DNA of 64,000 nucleotides, from assembly GCF_020176955.2 (NCBI RefSeq), contig NZ_JAIUCZ020000018.1:62001-126000 (forward strand), given 5' to 3'. Below are positions 1 through 7,943 of the stretch, in pieces (positions within the stretch are counted from its first letter, which is position 1; every line of letters begins with the position of its first letter). The position numbers were made by a program, and so were the translations under genes. The stretch comes from Nocardia sp. alder85J. GTDB taxonomy: Bacteria > Actinomycetota > Actinomycetes > Mycobacteriales > Mycobacteriaceae. Under the pieces are notes generated by a model. That model was given only the letters and a program-made list of their open reading frames with translations. It searched no databases and was not told the DNA's origin.

Positions 1-717
1 GGCGAGCCGTTCGGCGAGCGCGCCGACGGCCGGCTCCTGCGGCAGCAGGACGGTGAGGCCGGGCGCCGGGCGGCCGTACTCCGCCGCGAGTTCCGCCAGC
101 CGCTCGATCGCCGTGGTCAGCGCGATATCGTCGTTGCCCAGGGAGATCCAGCCGTCGCCGTACCGCGCGGCGCGGCGCAGCGCGCGGGTTCCGTTGCCCG
201 CGATCAGGATCGGCGGCACGGTGGCGCTCGGGGCCAGCGCCGCCACGGTGCCGTCGGGCAGAGTGGCCGTGCGGCCCGCGATCAGGTCCGGCAGCACCTC
301 GAGCGCCTCGTCGGTGCGACGGCCGCGGTCGGCGAAGGAGAAACCGGCAGCCCGCCAGGCGATGTCGCCGTGCGCCGGATTCCCGGTGCCGACGCCGACC
401 CGCAGCCGGTCGCCGGACAGGTGTTGCAGCGTGGCGATCTGCTTGGCCGCCCAGGCGACGGGCCGCAACGCCGGCAACAGCACCGCATAGCCGATGCCGA
501 TCCGCTCGGTGACCGCGGCGGCCGCGGCCAGCGTGGCCGTGCTGTCCAGGATCGGGGCGGTGGCGAGCAGATGGTCACTGGCCCAGACCGAATCCAGGCC
601 CGCCTCCTCCGCGAACCGCGCGGCGGCCGGGACGTCGCCCAGGATCGGCCGCGCCGGATCGGAGGTCGAGGTGGGCAGGGTCGATCCGATCTCCAGGGTG
701 CCGCGTGCGCCCGTCAT
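1..717 (-). CDS. LLM-class (luciferase-like, F420/flavin) oxidoreductase, C-terminus cut by window
   Basis: The 239 visible codons form the N-terminal part of a TIM-barrel luciferase-like monooxygenase, a family using F420 or FMN. Visible marks are an early VWASDHLL stretch (about residues 45-52), a hydrophobic core strand IGIGYAVLLPALRP, the RVGVGTGNP turn typical of this family, and PPILIAGNG before a C-terminal helix. The ATG at 717 follows an AT-rich promoter-like stretch. In M. tuberculosis the F420-dependent glucose-6-phosphate dehydrogenase fgd1 sits beside pta, but in the same direction; this gene is divergent and its sequence does not look like Fgd1, so the substrate is unknown. The stop codon lies outside the window. 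Confidence 0.85.
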   Translation of the reverse strand, partial: MTGARGTLEIGSTLPTSTSDPARPILGDVPAAARFAEEAGLDSVWASDHLLATAPILDSTATLAAAAAVTERIGIGYAVLLPALRPVAWAAKQIATLQHLSGDRLRVGVGTGNPAHGDIAWRAAGFSFADRGRRTDEALEVLPDLIAGRTATLPDGTVAALAPSATVPPILIAGNGTRALRRAARYGDGWISLGNDDIALTTAIERLAELAAEYGRPAPGLTVLLPQEPAVGALAERLA

Positions 718-739
718 TATGTTCCCGTCGTAGACAGTC

Positions 740-777
740 TTCTTATTTATAATTTTCTTGCGAACGAATAATATGTT
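740..777. promoter_or_regulatory. AT-rich divergent promoter patch
   Basis: About 38 bp with only around a quarter G+C lie in a genome segment near 70% G+C, between the divergent oxidoreductase gene and pta. On the minus strand it contains TATAAAT about 35-40 nt before the oxidoreductase ATG, a plausible -10 element. It could also be a binding site for an AT-binding nucleoid protein such as Lsr2; that is inference only. Confidence 0.45.
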
Positions 778-822
778 GCTGCAAGCAAGTTGGCAATCCT
801 GCACAGGCGTACCGATGATCAC

Positions 823-828
823 TAAGCT
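823..828 (+). promoter_or_regulatory. -10 element (TAAGCT) of leaderless pta
   Basis: TAAGCT ends 7 nt before the pta ATG at 836, so transcription would begin at or next to the start codon. No purine-rich ribosome binding site precedes this ATG, which supports a leaderless start. No good -35 hexamer was seen. Confidence 0.5.
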
Positions 829-835
829 CGGGCGC

Positions 836-2920
836 ATGGCCGACAGCGCACCGTCCACCGTGTACATCGCCTCGCTGGAGGGTGACACCGGCAAATCGAC
901 AGTGGCGCTGGGGGTGCTGCAACTGCTGTCCGCGACCACACCGCGCGTCGGGGTGTTCCGGCCGATCACGCGCTCGGCGCACGAGCCGGACTACATCGTC
1001 GAACTGCTGCTCGAGTACTGCACCGCCGACATCGGCTACGACCAGGCCGTCGGGGTCACCTACGAACAGATGCACGCCGATCCGGACGCCGCGATCGGCG
1101 AGATCGTGGCGCGCTTCCACGCGGTGGCCGAACACTGCGACGCGGTGGTGGTCGTCGGGACCGATTACACCGATGTGGCCGCGCCCAGCGAACTCCGGTA
1201 CAACGCGCGCATCGCCGCCAACCTCGGGGCGCCGGTGCTGCTGGTGCTGCGCGGGTCCGGCCGCACCCCGGCGGAGATCGAGCAGGTCGCCGAGCTGTGC
1301 CGGGGCGAACTCGCGGTCGAGCACGCACAGTTGACCGCCGTGGTGGTGAACCGCTGCGATCCGAAGCGGCTCGACGAGGTCGCCGCCGCGGTGGCGCCGA
1401 TCGGGGTGCCGGTCTGGACCCTGCCCGAGGTGCCGCTGCTGACCGCGCCCACCATGGCCGAGCTGTGCCGGGCGATCGACGGCACCCTCTACTCCGGCGA
1501 TCCGGAACTGCTGCAACGGGAGGCGCTGACGGTGATGGTCGGCGGCATGACCGCCGAGCACATCCTGGAACGGCTCACCGATTCGGTCGCCGTGATCGTC
1601 CCCGGCGATCGTTCGGACGCGCTGCTGGCGCTGGTGAACGCTCATGAGGCGGAAGGGTTTCCGTCGCTGTCCGGCATCGTCATGAACGGCGGCCTGTTAC
1701 CCGATCCGGCGATCGCGCGGCTGATCGAGGGCCTGAAACCCAAACTGCCGATCCTCACGACCGAACTCGGCACCTACGACACCGCCGCCGCGGCCGTGCG
1801 CACCCGCGGCCGGGTCTCGCTGTCCAGCGTGCGCAAGGTCGACACCGCGCTGGCGCTGATGGAGCAGCGGGTCGACGGGCGGAAACTGGTGGAGCTCATC
1901 GCCGTTCCCGCGCAGTCCACGGTGACCACACCCCAGATGTTCGAATACCGGCTGGTGGAGTGGGCCCGCTCGGCCCGGCGCCGGATCGTGCTGCCCGAGG
2001 GTGACGACGACCGCATCCTGCGCGCGGCCGGCCGGGTGTTGCAGCGCGGCATCGCCGATCTGCTGATCCTCGGCGACGAGGCCGCCGTGCGGGGCCGGGC
2101 CGCCGAACTCGGCGTCGACATCGCGGCCGCCTCGATCCTGGACCCGCGCACCTCCGAACTGCGCGAGCGATTCGCCGAGGAGTACACCAAACTCCGCGAG
2201 CACAAGGGCATGACGCTGGAGCGGGCCCGCGAGATCGTCGCCGACATCTCCTTCTTCGGCACCATGATGGTGCGGGACGGGCTGGCCGACGGCATGGTGT
2301 CCGGGGCCGCGCACACCACCGCGCACACCATCCGGCCCGCCCTCCAGATCATCAAGACCCAGCCCGGGGTGTCGACGGTGTCCAGCGTCTTCCTGATGTG
2401 CCTGGCCGATCGGGTGCTCGCCTACGGCGACTGTGCGGTGGTGCCCGACCCCACCGACGAGCAGCTCGCCGATATCGCGATCTCCTCCGCGCGCACCGCC
2501 GCCCGCTTCGGCATCGAGCCTCGGGTGGCGATGCTGTCCTATTCCACCGGCGACTCCGGCAGCGGCGCCGATGTCGACCGGGTGCGCAGCGCCACCCGGC
2601 TGGTGCACGAACGGGCCCCGGAACTGCTGGTGGAGGGGCCGATCCAGTACGACGCGGCGATCGACCCGATCGTGGCCCGGCAGAAGCTGCCGAGCTCCGA
2701 GGTGGCCGGGCACGCCACGGTCTTCGTGTTCCCGGATCTGAACACCGGCAACAACACCTACAAGGCGGTGCAGCGCAGCGCCGGGGCGGTGGCGATCGGC
2801 CCGGTGTTGCAGGGGCTGCGTAAACCGGTCAACGACCTGTCCCGCGGGGCGCTGGTCACCGACATCGTCAACACCATCGCCATCACCGCGATCCAGGCCG
2901 CAACGGAGCAGTCCCGATGA
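836..2920 (+). CDS. pta: Phosphate acetyltransferase
   Basis: Interconverts acetyl-CoA and acetyl phosphate in the cytoplasm, partner of AckA in acetate overflow or activation. The 694-residue protein has the long three-part actinobacterial form: an N-terminal P-loop domain (EGDTGKST near residue 15, dethiobiotin-synthetase-like), a middle DRTGG-type domain, and a C-terminal PTA_PTB catalytic domain from about residue 365 (starting RRRIVLPEGDDDRIL, with SYSTGDSGSG and VFPDLNTGNNTYKAVQR). The reading frame extends upstream to 758, but the ATG at 836 sits just after a -10 element and starts directly with the P-loop domain, so it is preferred. The last codons overlap ackA by 4 nt (ATGA), indicating translational coupling. 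Confidence 0.96.
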   Translation: MADSAPSTVYIASLEGDTGKSTVALGVLQLLSATTPRVGVFRPITRSAHEPDYIVELLLEYCTADIGYDQAVGVTYEQMHADPDAAIGEIVARFHAVAEHCDAVVVVGTDYTDVAAPSELRYNARIAANLGAPVLLVLRGSGRTPAEIEQVAELCRGELAVEHAQLTAVVVNRCDPKRLDEVAAAVAPIGVPVWTLPEVPLLTAPTMAELCRAIDGTLYSGDPELLQREALTVMVGGMTAEHILERLTDSVAVIVPGDRSDALLALVNAHEAEGFPSLSGIVMNGGLLPDPAIARLIEGLKPKLPILTTELGTYDTAAAAVRTRGRVSLSSVRKVDTALALMEQRVDGRKLVELIAVPAQSTVTTPQMFEYRLVEWARSARRRIVLPEGDDDRILRAAGRVLQRGIADLLILGDEAAVRGRAAELGVDIAAASILDPRTSELRERFAEEYTKLREHKGMTLERAREIVADISFFGTMMVRDGLADGMVSGAAHTTAHTIRPALQIIKTQPGVSTVSSVFLMCLADRVLAYGDCAVVPDPTDEQLADIAISSARTAARFGIEPRVAMLSYSTGDSGSGADVDRVRSATRLVHERAPELLVEGPIQYDAAIDPIVARQKLPSSEVAGHATVFVFPDLNTGNNTYKAVQRSAGAVAIGPVLQGLRKPVNDLSRGALVTDIVNTIAITAIQAATEQSR

Positions 2921-4125
2921 CCGCCGCGCACTGCGTGCTGGTGATCAACACCGGCTCCTCGTCGATCAAATATCAACTGCTGGAACCAGATTCGGCGGAG
3001 GTGCGGGCGGCCGGGATGGTGTCGCGGATCGGCGAACCGGTCGGTGCCGACACCGTGACCGTCGAACATCGGGGCGCGCGGGGCACGCTGGAACATCGCG
3101 GCCCGGTTCCCGATCACGGCACCGGATTACGGCTGGCGTTCGAGCTGTTCGCCCGCGACGGTACGGATCTGGCGCATGCCGGGCTGCGGGCGGTCGGACA
3201 TCGCGTGGTGCACGGCGGTGAGGTCTTCTACCGGCCCACCGTCATCACCGACGCGGTCGTCGAGACCATCGAGCAGCTGTCCGCGCTGGCACCGCTGCAC
3301 AATCCGGCCAACGCCGTCGGCATCCGCTACGCCCGCTCGCTGCTGCCGGACACCCCGCAGGTGGCGGTGTTCGACACCGCCTTCTTCCACGGCCTGCCGG
3401 ATGCCGCCAAGACCTATGCCATCGACGCGAGTGTGGCGGCGGCGCACGGCATCCGGCGCTACGGCTTCCACGGCACGTCGCACGAGTACGTCTCCGGCCG
3501 GGTGGCCGAGGCGCTCGGCCGCGATCCCGCGACCCTGCGCCAGATCGTGCTGCACCTGGGCAACGGCGCCTCCGCGTCGGCGATCCGCGGCGGCCGGGCG
3601 GTGGACACCAGCATGGGCCTGACCCCGCTGGAGGGCCTGGTGATGGGCACCCGTTCCGGCGACATCGATCCCGGCATCATCGCCTATCTGGCCCGCACCG
3701 CCGGGATGGACGTGGACGCCAGTTACGACATGCTGAACCGCAATTCGGGCCTGGAGGGGCTGTCCGGGGTGAACGACTTCCGGGCCCTGCAGGCCGCCGT
3801 CGAATCCGGCGACGCCGCCGCCCGGCTGGCCTACGACGTCTACGTGCACCGGCTGCGCCGCTACCTCGGCGCCTACCTGGTCGAACTGGGTGGCGTGGAC
3901 ACGATCACCTTCACCGCCGGCGTCGGCGAGAACAGCCCGGCCGTCCGCGCGGACGCCCTGCACGGCCTCGAATTCCTGGGCATCGCGGTCGATTCCGTGC
4001 GAAACACCGCGAAAAGCTCTGCCGCACGCATTATCTCACCGGACAATTCTCCGGTGACCGTGCTGGTGGTCCCCACCAACGAGGAACTGGCCATCGCCCG
4101 CGCCGCCGCCCTGCTGGTCGGCTGA
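2917..4125 (+). CDS. ackA: Acetate kinase
   Basis: Transfers phosphate between acetyl phosphate and ADP to give acetate and ATP. The 402-residue protein begins with VINTGSSSIKYQL, the family's first ATP-binding signature, and carries RYGFHGTSHEYVS (about residue 186), the HLGNGAS phosphate loop (about 209), TPLEGLVMGTRSGDIDPG and the GVGENSPAVR motif near the C terminus, so all ASKHA-fold signatures are present. Length fits the family (about 385-405). It overlaps pta by 4 nt and the pair forms an operon. It converges on pknG with an 11-nt gap and no obvious terminator hairpin. Confidence 0.97.
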   Translation: MTAAHCVLVINTGSSSIKYQLLEPDSAEVRAAGMVSRIGEPVGADTVTVEHRGARGTLEHRGPVPDHGTGLRLAFELFARDGTDLAHAGLRAVGHRVVHGGEVFYRPTVITDAVVETIEQLSALAPLHNPANAVGIRYARSLLPDTPQVAVFDTAFFHGLPDAAKTYAIDASVAAAHGIRRYGFHGTSHEYVSGRVAEALGRDPATLRQIVLHLGNGASASAIRGGRAVDTSMGLTPLEGLVMGTRSGDIDPGIIAYLARTAGMDVDASYDMLNRNSGLEGLSGVNDFRALQAAVESGDAAARLAYDVYVHRLRRYLGAYLVELGGVDTITFTAGVGENSPAVRADALHGLEFLGIAVDSVRNTAKSSAARIISPDNSPVTVLVVPTNEELAIARAAALLVG

Positions 4126-4136
4126 GGCGCCGCTGT

Positions 4137-6926
4137 TCAGAACCAGGATTTGGCGCGCACCATGTTGGCCAGGTCGACCAGGGCGTAGCGGTGGGCGCGG
4201 AGGGGGGCGGAGCGGGCCAGTTCGCGCAGGCCGGATTCGGTGCTCTGGCGGATGCCGCGCTCGGTGAAGGCGGCGCCGAACAGGGTGGCGTTGCCCTCGC
4301 GCGGGGTCCTGCCCGCTTGCAGCCAGGCCAGGGCGGTGCCCAGGACCAGCAGGCGCATCTGGACCGCGCGCGGTTCGGTGGCGGGCAGGGCGCGGACCCG
4401 GGCGGCGGCCACCCGGAGGGTGTACTCGTCCAGGTCGGCCGGGGGCGCCGCGCCGAGCATCAGCAGCACACCGGTCATCCGCGCCTCGGTGTAGTGCCGG
4501 GAGGCCAGCGGGACCTCGTCCAGCGCCGCCACCGCCTCACCCACCCGGTTGGCCGCCGCCAGCCGCCGCGCCAGGCCGAAGGCCGCGCTGACGATGCCGC
4601 GGTCGGTGCGCCGGACGGTGGCGTAGTACTTCTCGGCGGCCTCGCCCCAGGTCGCCGGATGCGGCGGAACACCCTGTTGCAGAACCAGTTCCGAGGCCAC
4701 CGCGAGCGCCAGTTTGGGGGCGATCTCGCCGGGCAGCGCCCCCAGGACCGCGTCGAAGCGCGCGAAGGCCGCCTCGTAGTCCTGCTCCAGCAGCGCCGTG
4801 AGGCCCAGATACCAGGCCACCCGCCACTCCCCGGGATCCATGCGGCCCAGCAACTCTCGCGCCGCGAGAGGCCGGTCCAGGGCGATCTCGATGCGAGCCT
4901 CGGCGAGGGTGCTCTCGACGGCGAAGGTGCTCGGCTGCCCGCCGGGCAGATCCGTGGCCCGGCGGCGGGCGATCCGCACCGCGTCCAGCGCCTGCTCCGG
5001 CTCCGGATGCGCGGTGCCGGCCAGCAGCGCCGCCGACGGATCGCCGGGATCGAGCAGCGGCACCGGCAGCGCCGCGGCCACCTCCCGCGCGCTCAGGGCG
5101 GTGTCGCGCGCGATGCCGTCCCGGTAGGAGTCGGTCCGGCCGACCAGCTCCAAGGTGCCGAAACTGCTGCGCATCGGGCTGAACACCGTGGACAACTGCG
5201 GATGTTCGATACCGGTGTCGGCGGCCAGCACCTCCCGCAGCACCCCCTCCAACTGGGCGGCCATCGCCCGCGCCGACGGGAAGCGCCGCCGCGGATCCGG
5301 ATCGGTGGCCCGCAGCAGCAGCCGATCGAAGAATTCGTACCGGGCCAGCGCCGGATCCTCCGACCGATCGGGCAGGCCCTCCAGATAGCGGCCCTTGTCG
5401 GTGGGCAGATCCACCGTCAGCGCCGCCAGCGTGCGCCCGGCGGTGAAGATGTCGGTGGCGACCGTCGGGCCGGTCCTCGTGATCTCCGGCGCCTGGAAAC
5501 CTCTGGTGCCGTACAGATTTCCGGAGGTTTCGAACGGTGAGGTGGCACCCAGGTCGATCAGTTTCACCTGATCCGCGGTGACCATGATGTTGTCCGGCTT
5601 GAGGTCGTTGTACGCCAGCCCCATCGAATGCAGGTAGTCCAGCGCGGGCAGGATCTCCAGCAGGTAGGCGATCGCCTCGGCGACCGGCATCCGCTCCGGC
5701 TTCCGGTAGTTGTCGAGCAGTTCGCGCAGGGAACAGCCGCCGACGTACTCCATCACCAGATATCCGATCACCGCGCCCTCGGGGTTCGGATGCTCGACGA
5801 AGTTGTAGATCTTGACGATGCTCGGATGGGCCAGCTCCGCCAGATACCGGCGTTCGGCGACGGCCACCGCCTGCGCCGCATCGTCACCACTGTGCAGCAG
5901 GCCCTTGAGCACCACCCAGCGGTTGTCCACATTGCGGTCGATGGCCAGATAGATCCAGCCCAGACCGCCGTGCGCGATACATCCCTGCACCTCGTACTGG
6001 TTCGCGACCATATCGCCGGGCCGCAGATAGGGCCGGAAATCGTACGGGGCGCCGCAGGTCGCGCAGACCCCCACGGTGGTCGCGCGCCGTTCGGCGGTGG
6101 CCCGGCCGACGGGTTTGCCGCAGCGCCAGCAGAATCGGCGGCGCTCGGCCACACTCGGATCGTCCAGCACGGCACTGGGCGGATCCACCGGCGGCACCAC
6201 CGGAATCTCCACCAGCCCGGCCCCCAGCCGCCGCAACGTCGGCCGCGACCGAGTCACCCAACTGTGCCCGGATCCACCGGAGTCGCTCCGCACCGCCTGC
6301 CCCGCAATGGCGGAGTCACTCAACTCCTCGTCGAAATCCACCCGCCCCCCGGCAGTCTCGACATAACCGGCCCGGGTCGCGGGCAGGGCCACGCTGTCCC
6401 CATCCGCCTCCGGGCCGTCCGCCGCGCCCGCGGAGGTGCGACGGGGGCGGTCCCGCGCACCGGAGAATTCCTTGTCCGCTCCGGGGAGGTTACGGTGACC
6501 CGCTTGTGTTGCGGGAAGTTCCGTCTCCCGATCGGAGATGTCCCGGTAACCCGCTTGTGTGGCAGGAAGTTCCGGCTCCCGGTCGGAGGCGCTGCGACCG
6601 GCCCGGGTCGCCGCGAGGTCGGTCTCTCGGCCCGATGGCGTCCCGCTCGGACCGGAATCGCCGGCGGTGGCGTCCGCCTCGGGTTCGACGGGTGGCCGGT
6701 AACCGGCTTGTGTGGCAGGAAGTTCCGGTTCCTCGTCGGCGGACTTGTGGTGATCATCCTGTGTAGCAGGGTGATTCGGATTCGGTGCGAGGGGCTCGTG
6801 GCGGTCGGGCCGGCGGCCCGGGATGTCGGGCTCCGGCTGGGGTGGGTGGCGGTCACCGGCCTGGGTGGCGGGCAGTTCCGGGTCCGGCTCGGGGTCCGGC
6901 CGCTCGTCGGGTGGGTGCGGGGGCAT
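4137..6926 (-). CDS. pknG: Serine/threonine protein kinase PknG with amplified ATQAG motifs
   Basis: Soluble eukaryotic-type kinase that in mycobacteria and corynebacteria phosphorylates the FHA protein GarA/OdhI and so controls glutamate and 2-oxoglutarate metabolism. Order in the 929 residues: a disordered N-terminal region (1-240); a rubredoxin-like metal site with Cys266, Cys269, Cys288 and Cys291; the kinase domain (about 308-580) with AHGGLGWIYLA, the VVLKG lysine, YNDLKPDN catalytic loop and IDLGAT in place of DFG; and a C-terminal TPR region (about 640-929). The N-terminal region holds seven copies of an LPATQAG-like motif (Thr21, 55, 72, 107, 123, 140 and 184), making it about 180 residues longer than the roughly 750-residue M. 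tuberculosis protein. It starts 6 nt after the glnH stop in the glnX-glnH-pknG operon. Confidence 0.96.
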   Translation of the reverse strand: MPPHPPDERPDPEPDPELPATQAGDRHPPQPEPDIPGRRPDRHEPLAPNPNHPATQDDHHKSADEEPELPATQAGYRPPVEPEADATAGDSGPSGTPSGRETDLAATRAGRSASDREPELPATQAGYRDISDRETELPATQAGHRNLPGADKEFSGARDRPRRTSAGAADGPEADGDSVALPATRAGYVETAGGRVDFDEELSDSAIAGQAVRSDSGGSGHSWVTRSRPTLRRLGAGLVEIPVVPPVDPPSAVLDDPSVAERRRFCWRCGKPVGRATAERRATTVGVCATCGAPYDFRPYLRPGDMVANQYEVQGCIAHGGLGWIYLAIDRNVDNRWVVLKGLLHSGDDAAQAVAVAERRYLAELAHPSIVKIYNFVEHPNPEGAVIGYLVMEYVGGCSLRELLDNYRKPERMPVAEAIAYLLEILPALDYLHSMGLAYNDLKPDNIMVTADQVKLIDLGATSPFETSGNLYGTRGFQAPEITRTGPTVATDIFTAGRTLAALTVDLPTDKGRYLEGLPDRSEDPALARYEFFDRLLLRATDPDPRRRFPSARAMAAQLEGVLREVLAADTGIEHPQLSTVFSPMRSSFGTLELVGRTDSYRDGIARDTALSAREVAAALPVPLLDPGDPSAALLAGTAHPEPEQALDAVRIARRRATDLPGGQPSTFAVESTLAEARIEIALDRPLAARELLGRMDPGEWRVAWYLGLTALLEQDYEAAFARFDAVLGALPGEIAPKLALAVASELVLQQGVPPHPATWGEAAEKYYATVRRTDRGIVSAAFGLARRLAAANRVGEAVAALDEVPLASRHYTEARMTGVLLMLGAAPPADLDEYTLRVAAARVRALPATEPRAVQMRLLVLGTALAWLQAGRTPREGNATLFGAAFTERGIRQSTESGLRELARSAPLRAHRYALVDLANMVRAKSWF
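6362..6866 (-). repeat. Seven degenerate LPATQAG motifs in the PknG N-terminus
   Basis: Coding repeats in pknG: ATQAG occurs four times, ATRAG twice and ATQDD once, mostly preceded by LP (ELPATQAGYR, ELPATQAGHR). Spacing is irregular, 16 to 44 residues, with charged Pro/Asp/Glu-rich linkers. In M. tuberculosis PknG I recall a single STQA-type site in the same region that is autophosphorylated and docks the FHA substrate. Confidence 0.85.
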
Positions 6927-6932
6927 CGGGGG

Positions 6933-7943
6933 TCAGTCCCGGTAGCTCGGGGGTGGGGGGCCGGGGGAGGGGCCCAGCGAGACGAGCCAGCGCTGGTACA
7001 ACCGTTCCCAGCCGCCGTCGGTGCGCAGGCGGTCCAGGGTGTGGTTCACGAAGCGCACCAGATCGTCTGCGCCGAGGGGGATTCCGACGCCGTAGGGTTC
7101 CTCGCTGAGGTTGGGGCCGACCATCCGGGTGTACGGGTCCTGTACCGCCAGCCCGGCCAGCAGTACATCGTCGGTGCTCACCGCGTCGACCTGGCCCTGT
7201 TGCAGGACCACCAGGCAGTCGGACCAGGTGGGCACGGTCAGGACGGAGGTGGCGGGCTGTTCGCGATGGATCCGCTCCAGCGAGGTGGTGCCCGCGACCA
7301 CGCAGACTCGTTTCCCGGCCAGGCCGGGCAGTCCGGTGACGGCGGAGGAGCGCAGCACCAGGATCCGCTGATGGGCCAGCAGATAGGTGGTGGAGAAGGT
7401 GACGTTGCGGCGCCGCTCACAGGTGATGGTCATGGTCTTCACGACCAGGTCGACGGTGTGCTGTTGCAGGGCGGCCTCGCGGTCCGCGGCGCTGAGGATC
7501 CGGAATTCGATGCGATCCGGGCTGCCGAACAGATCGCGCGCGATCTCCCGGGCGATGTCGACGTCGAAGCCGGTGAGGGCACCGGTGAGCGGATCCCGGA
7601 AGCTGAACAGATTGCTGCCGCCATCCAGGCCCACCAGCAGCCGCCCGCGGGCCCGGATGGCGGTCAGCGCCGGTCCGGTCGCGTCGGCGCTGGGGCGCAG
7701 GCTCGCGGTGACGTCACCGCACTGCTCCGGGGCCGGGGTGGGCGCGTGGCTCTGCTCCGATTGGGCGCGGGCGGGCAGCGGCGGTGCGGTGTAGCTGCCG
7801 GTGGGGCCCGGCGGCATGATCGCGGAATCGTCCCGGCAACCGCCGGCCAGCAGCGCGGTCGCGATCAGCAGGATCGGCAGCGCCCTGTGGGACCACGTCC
7901 CGCGACACGGCCCCGGCAGTGCTCGGTGGCATCCCGGATTCAT
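6933..7943 (-). CDS. glnH: Amino-acid-binding lipoprotein GlnH
   Basis: Extracytoplasmic solute-binding protein (SBP_bac_3 family). The mycobacterial counterpart binds aspartate/glutamate and signals through GlnX to PknG. The 336-residue precursor has a hydrophobic signal segment (about 22-35) ending in LAGGC, with Cys36 the likely lipidation site. Typical SBP_bac_3 strings follow: GRLLVGLDGGSNLFSFRD, LTGFDVDIAREIARDLFG, DLVVKTMTITCERRRNV, and KRVCVVAGTTSLERI. The frame is open further upstream, but that part reads as the shadow of glnX; the ATG at 7943 overlaps the glnX stop by 4 nt (ATGA) and leads straight into the signal peptide. No ABC permease lies nearby, consistent with a sensing rather than uptake role. 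Confidence 0.92.
   Translation of the reverse strand: MNPGCHRALPGPCRGTWSHRALPILLIATALLAGGCRDDSAIMPPGPTGSYTAPPLPARAQSEQSHAPTPAPEQCGDVTASLRPSADATGPALTAIRARGRLLVGLDGGSNLFSFRDPLTGALTGFDVDIAREIARDLFGSPDRIEFRILSAADREAALQQHTVDLVVKTMTITCERRRNVTFSTTYLLAHQRILVLRSSAVTGLPGLAGKRVCVVAGTTSLERIHREQPATSVLTVPTWSDCLVVLQQGQVDAVSTDDVLLAGLAVQDPYTRMVGPNLSEEPYGVGIPLGADDLVRFVNHTLDRLRTDGGWERLYQRWLVSLGPSPGPPPPSYRD

Noticed and set aside
1..717. Identification of the first gene as fgd1 because of its position next to pta
   Set aside because: Orientation is opposite and its N-terminal sequence does not match what I recall of the F420-dependent glucose-6-phosphate dehydrogenase; only the general luciferase-like family is supported.
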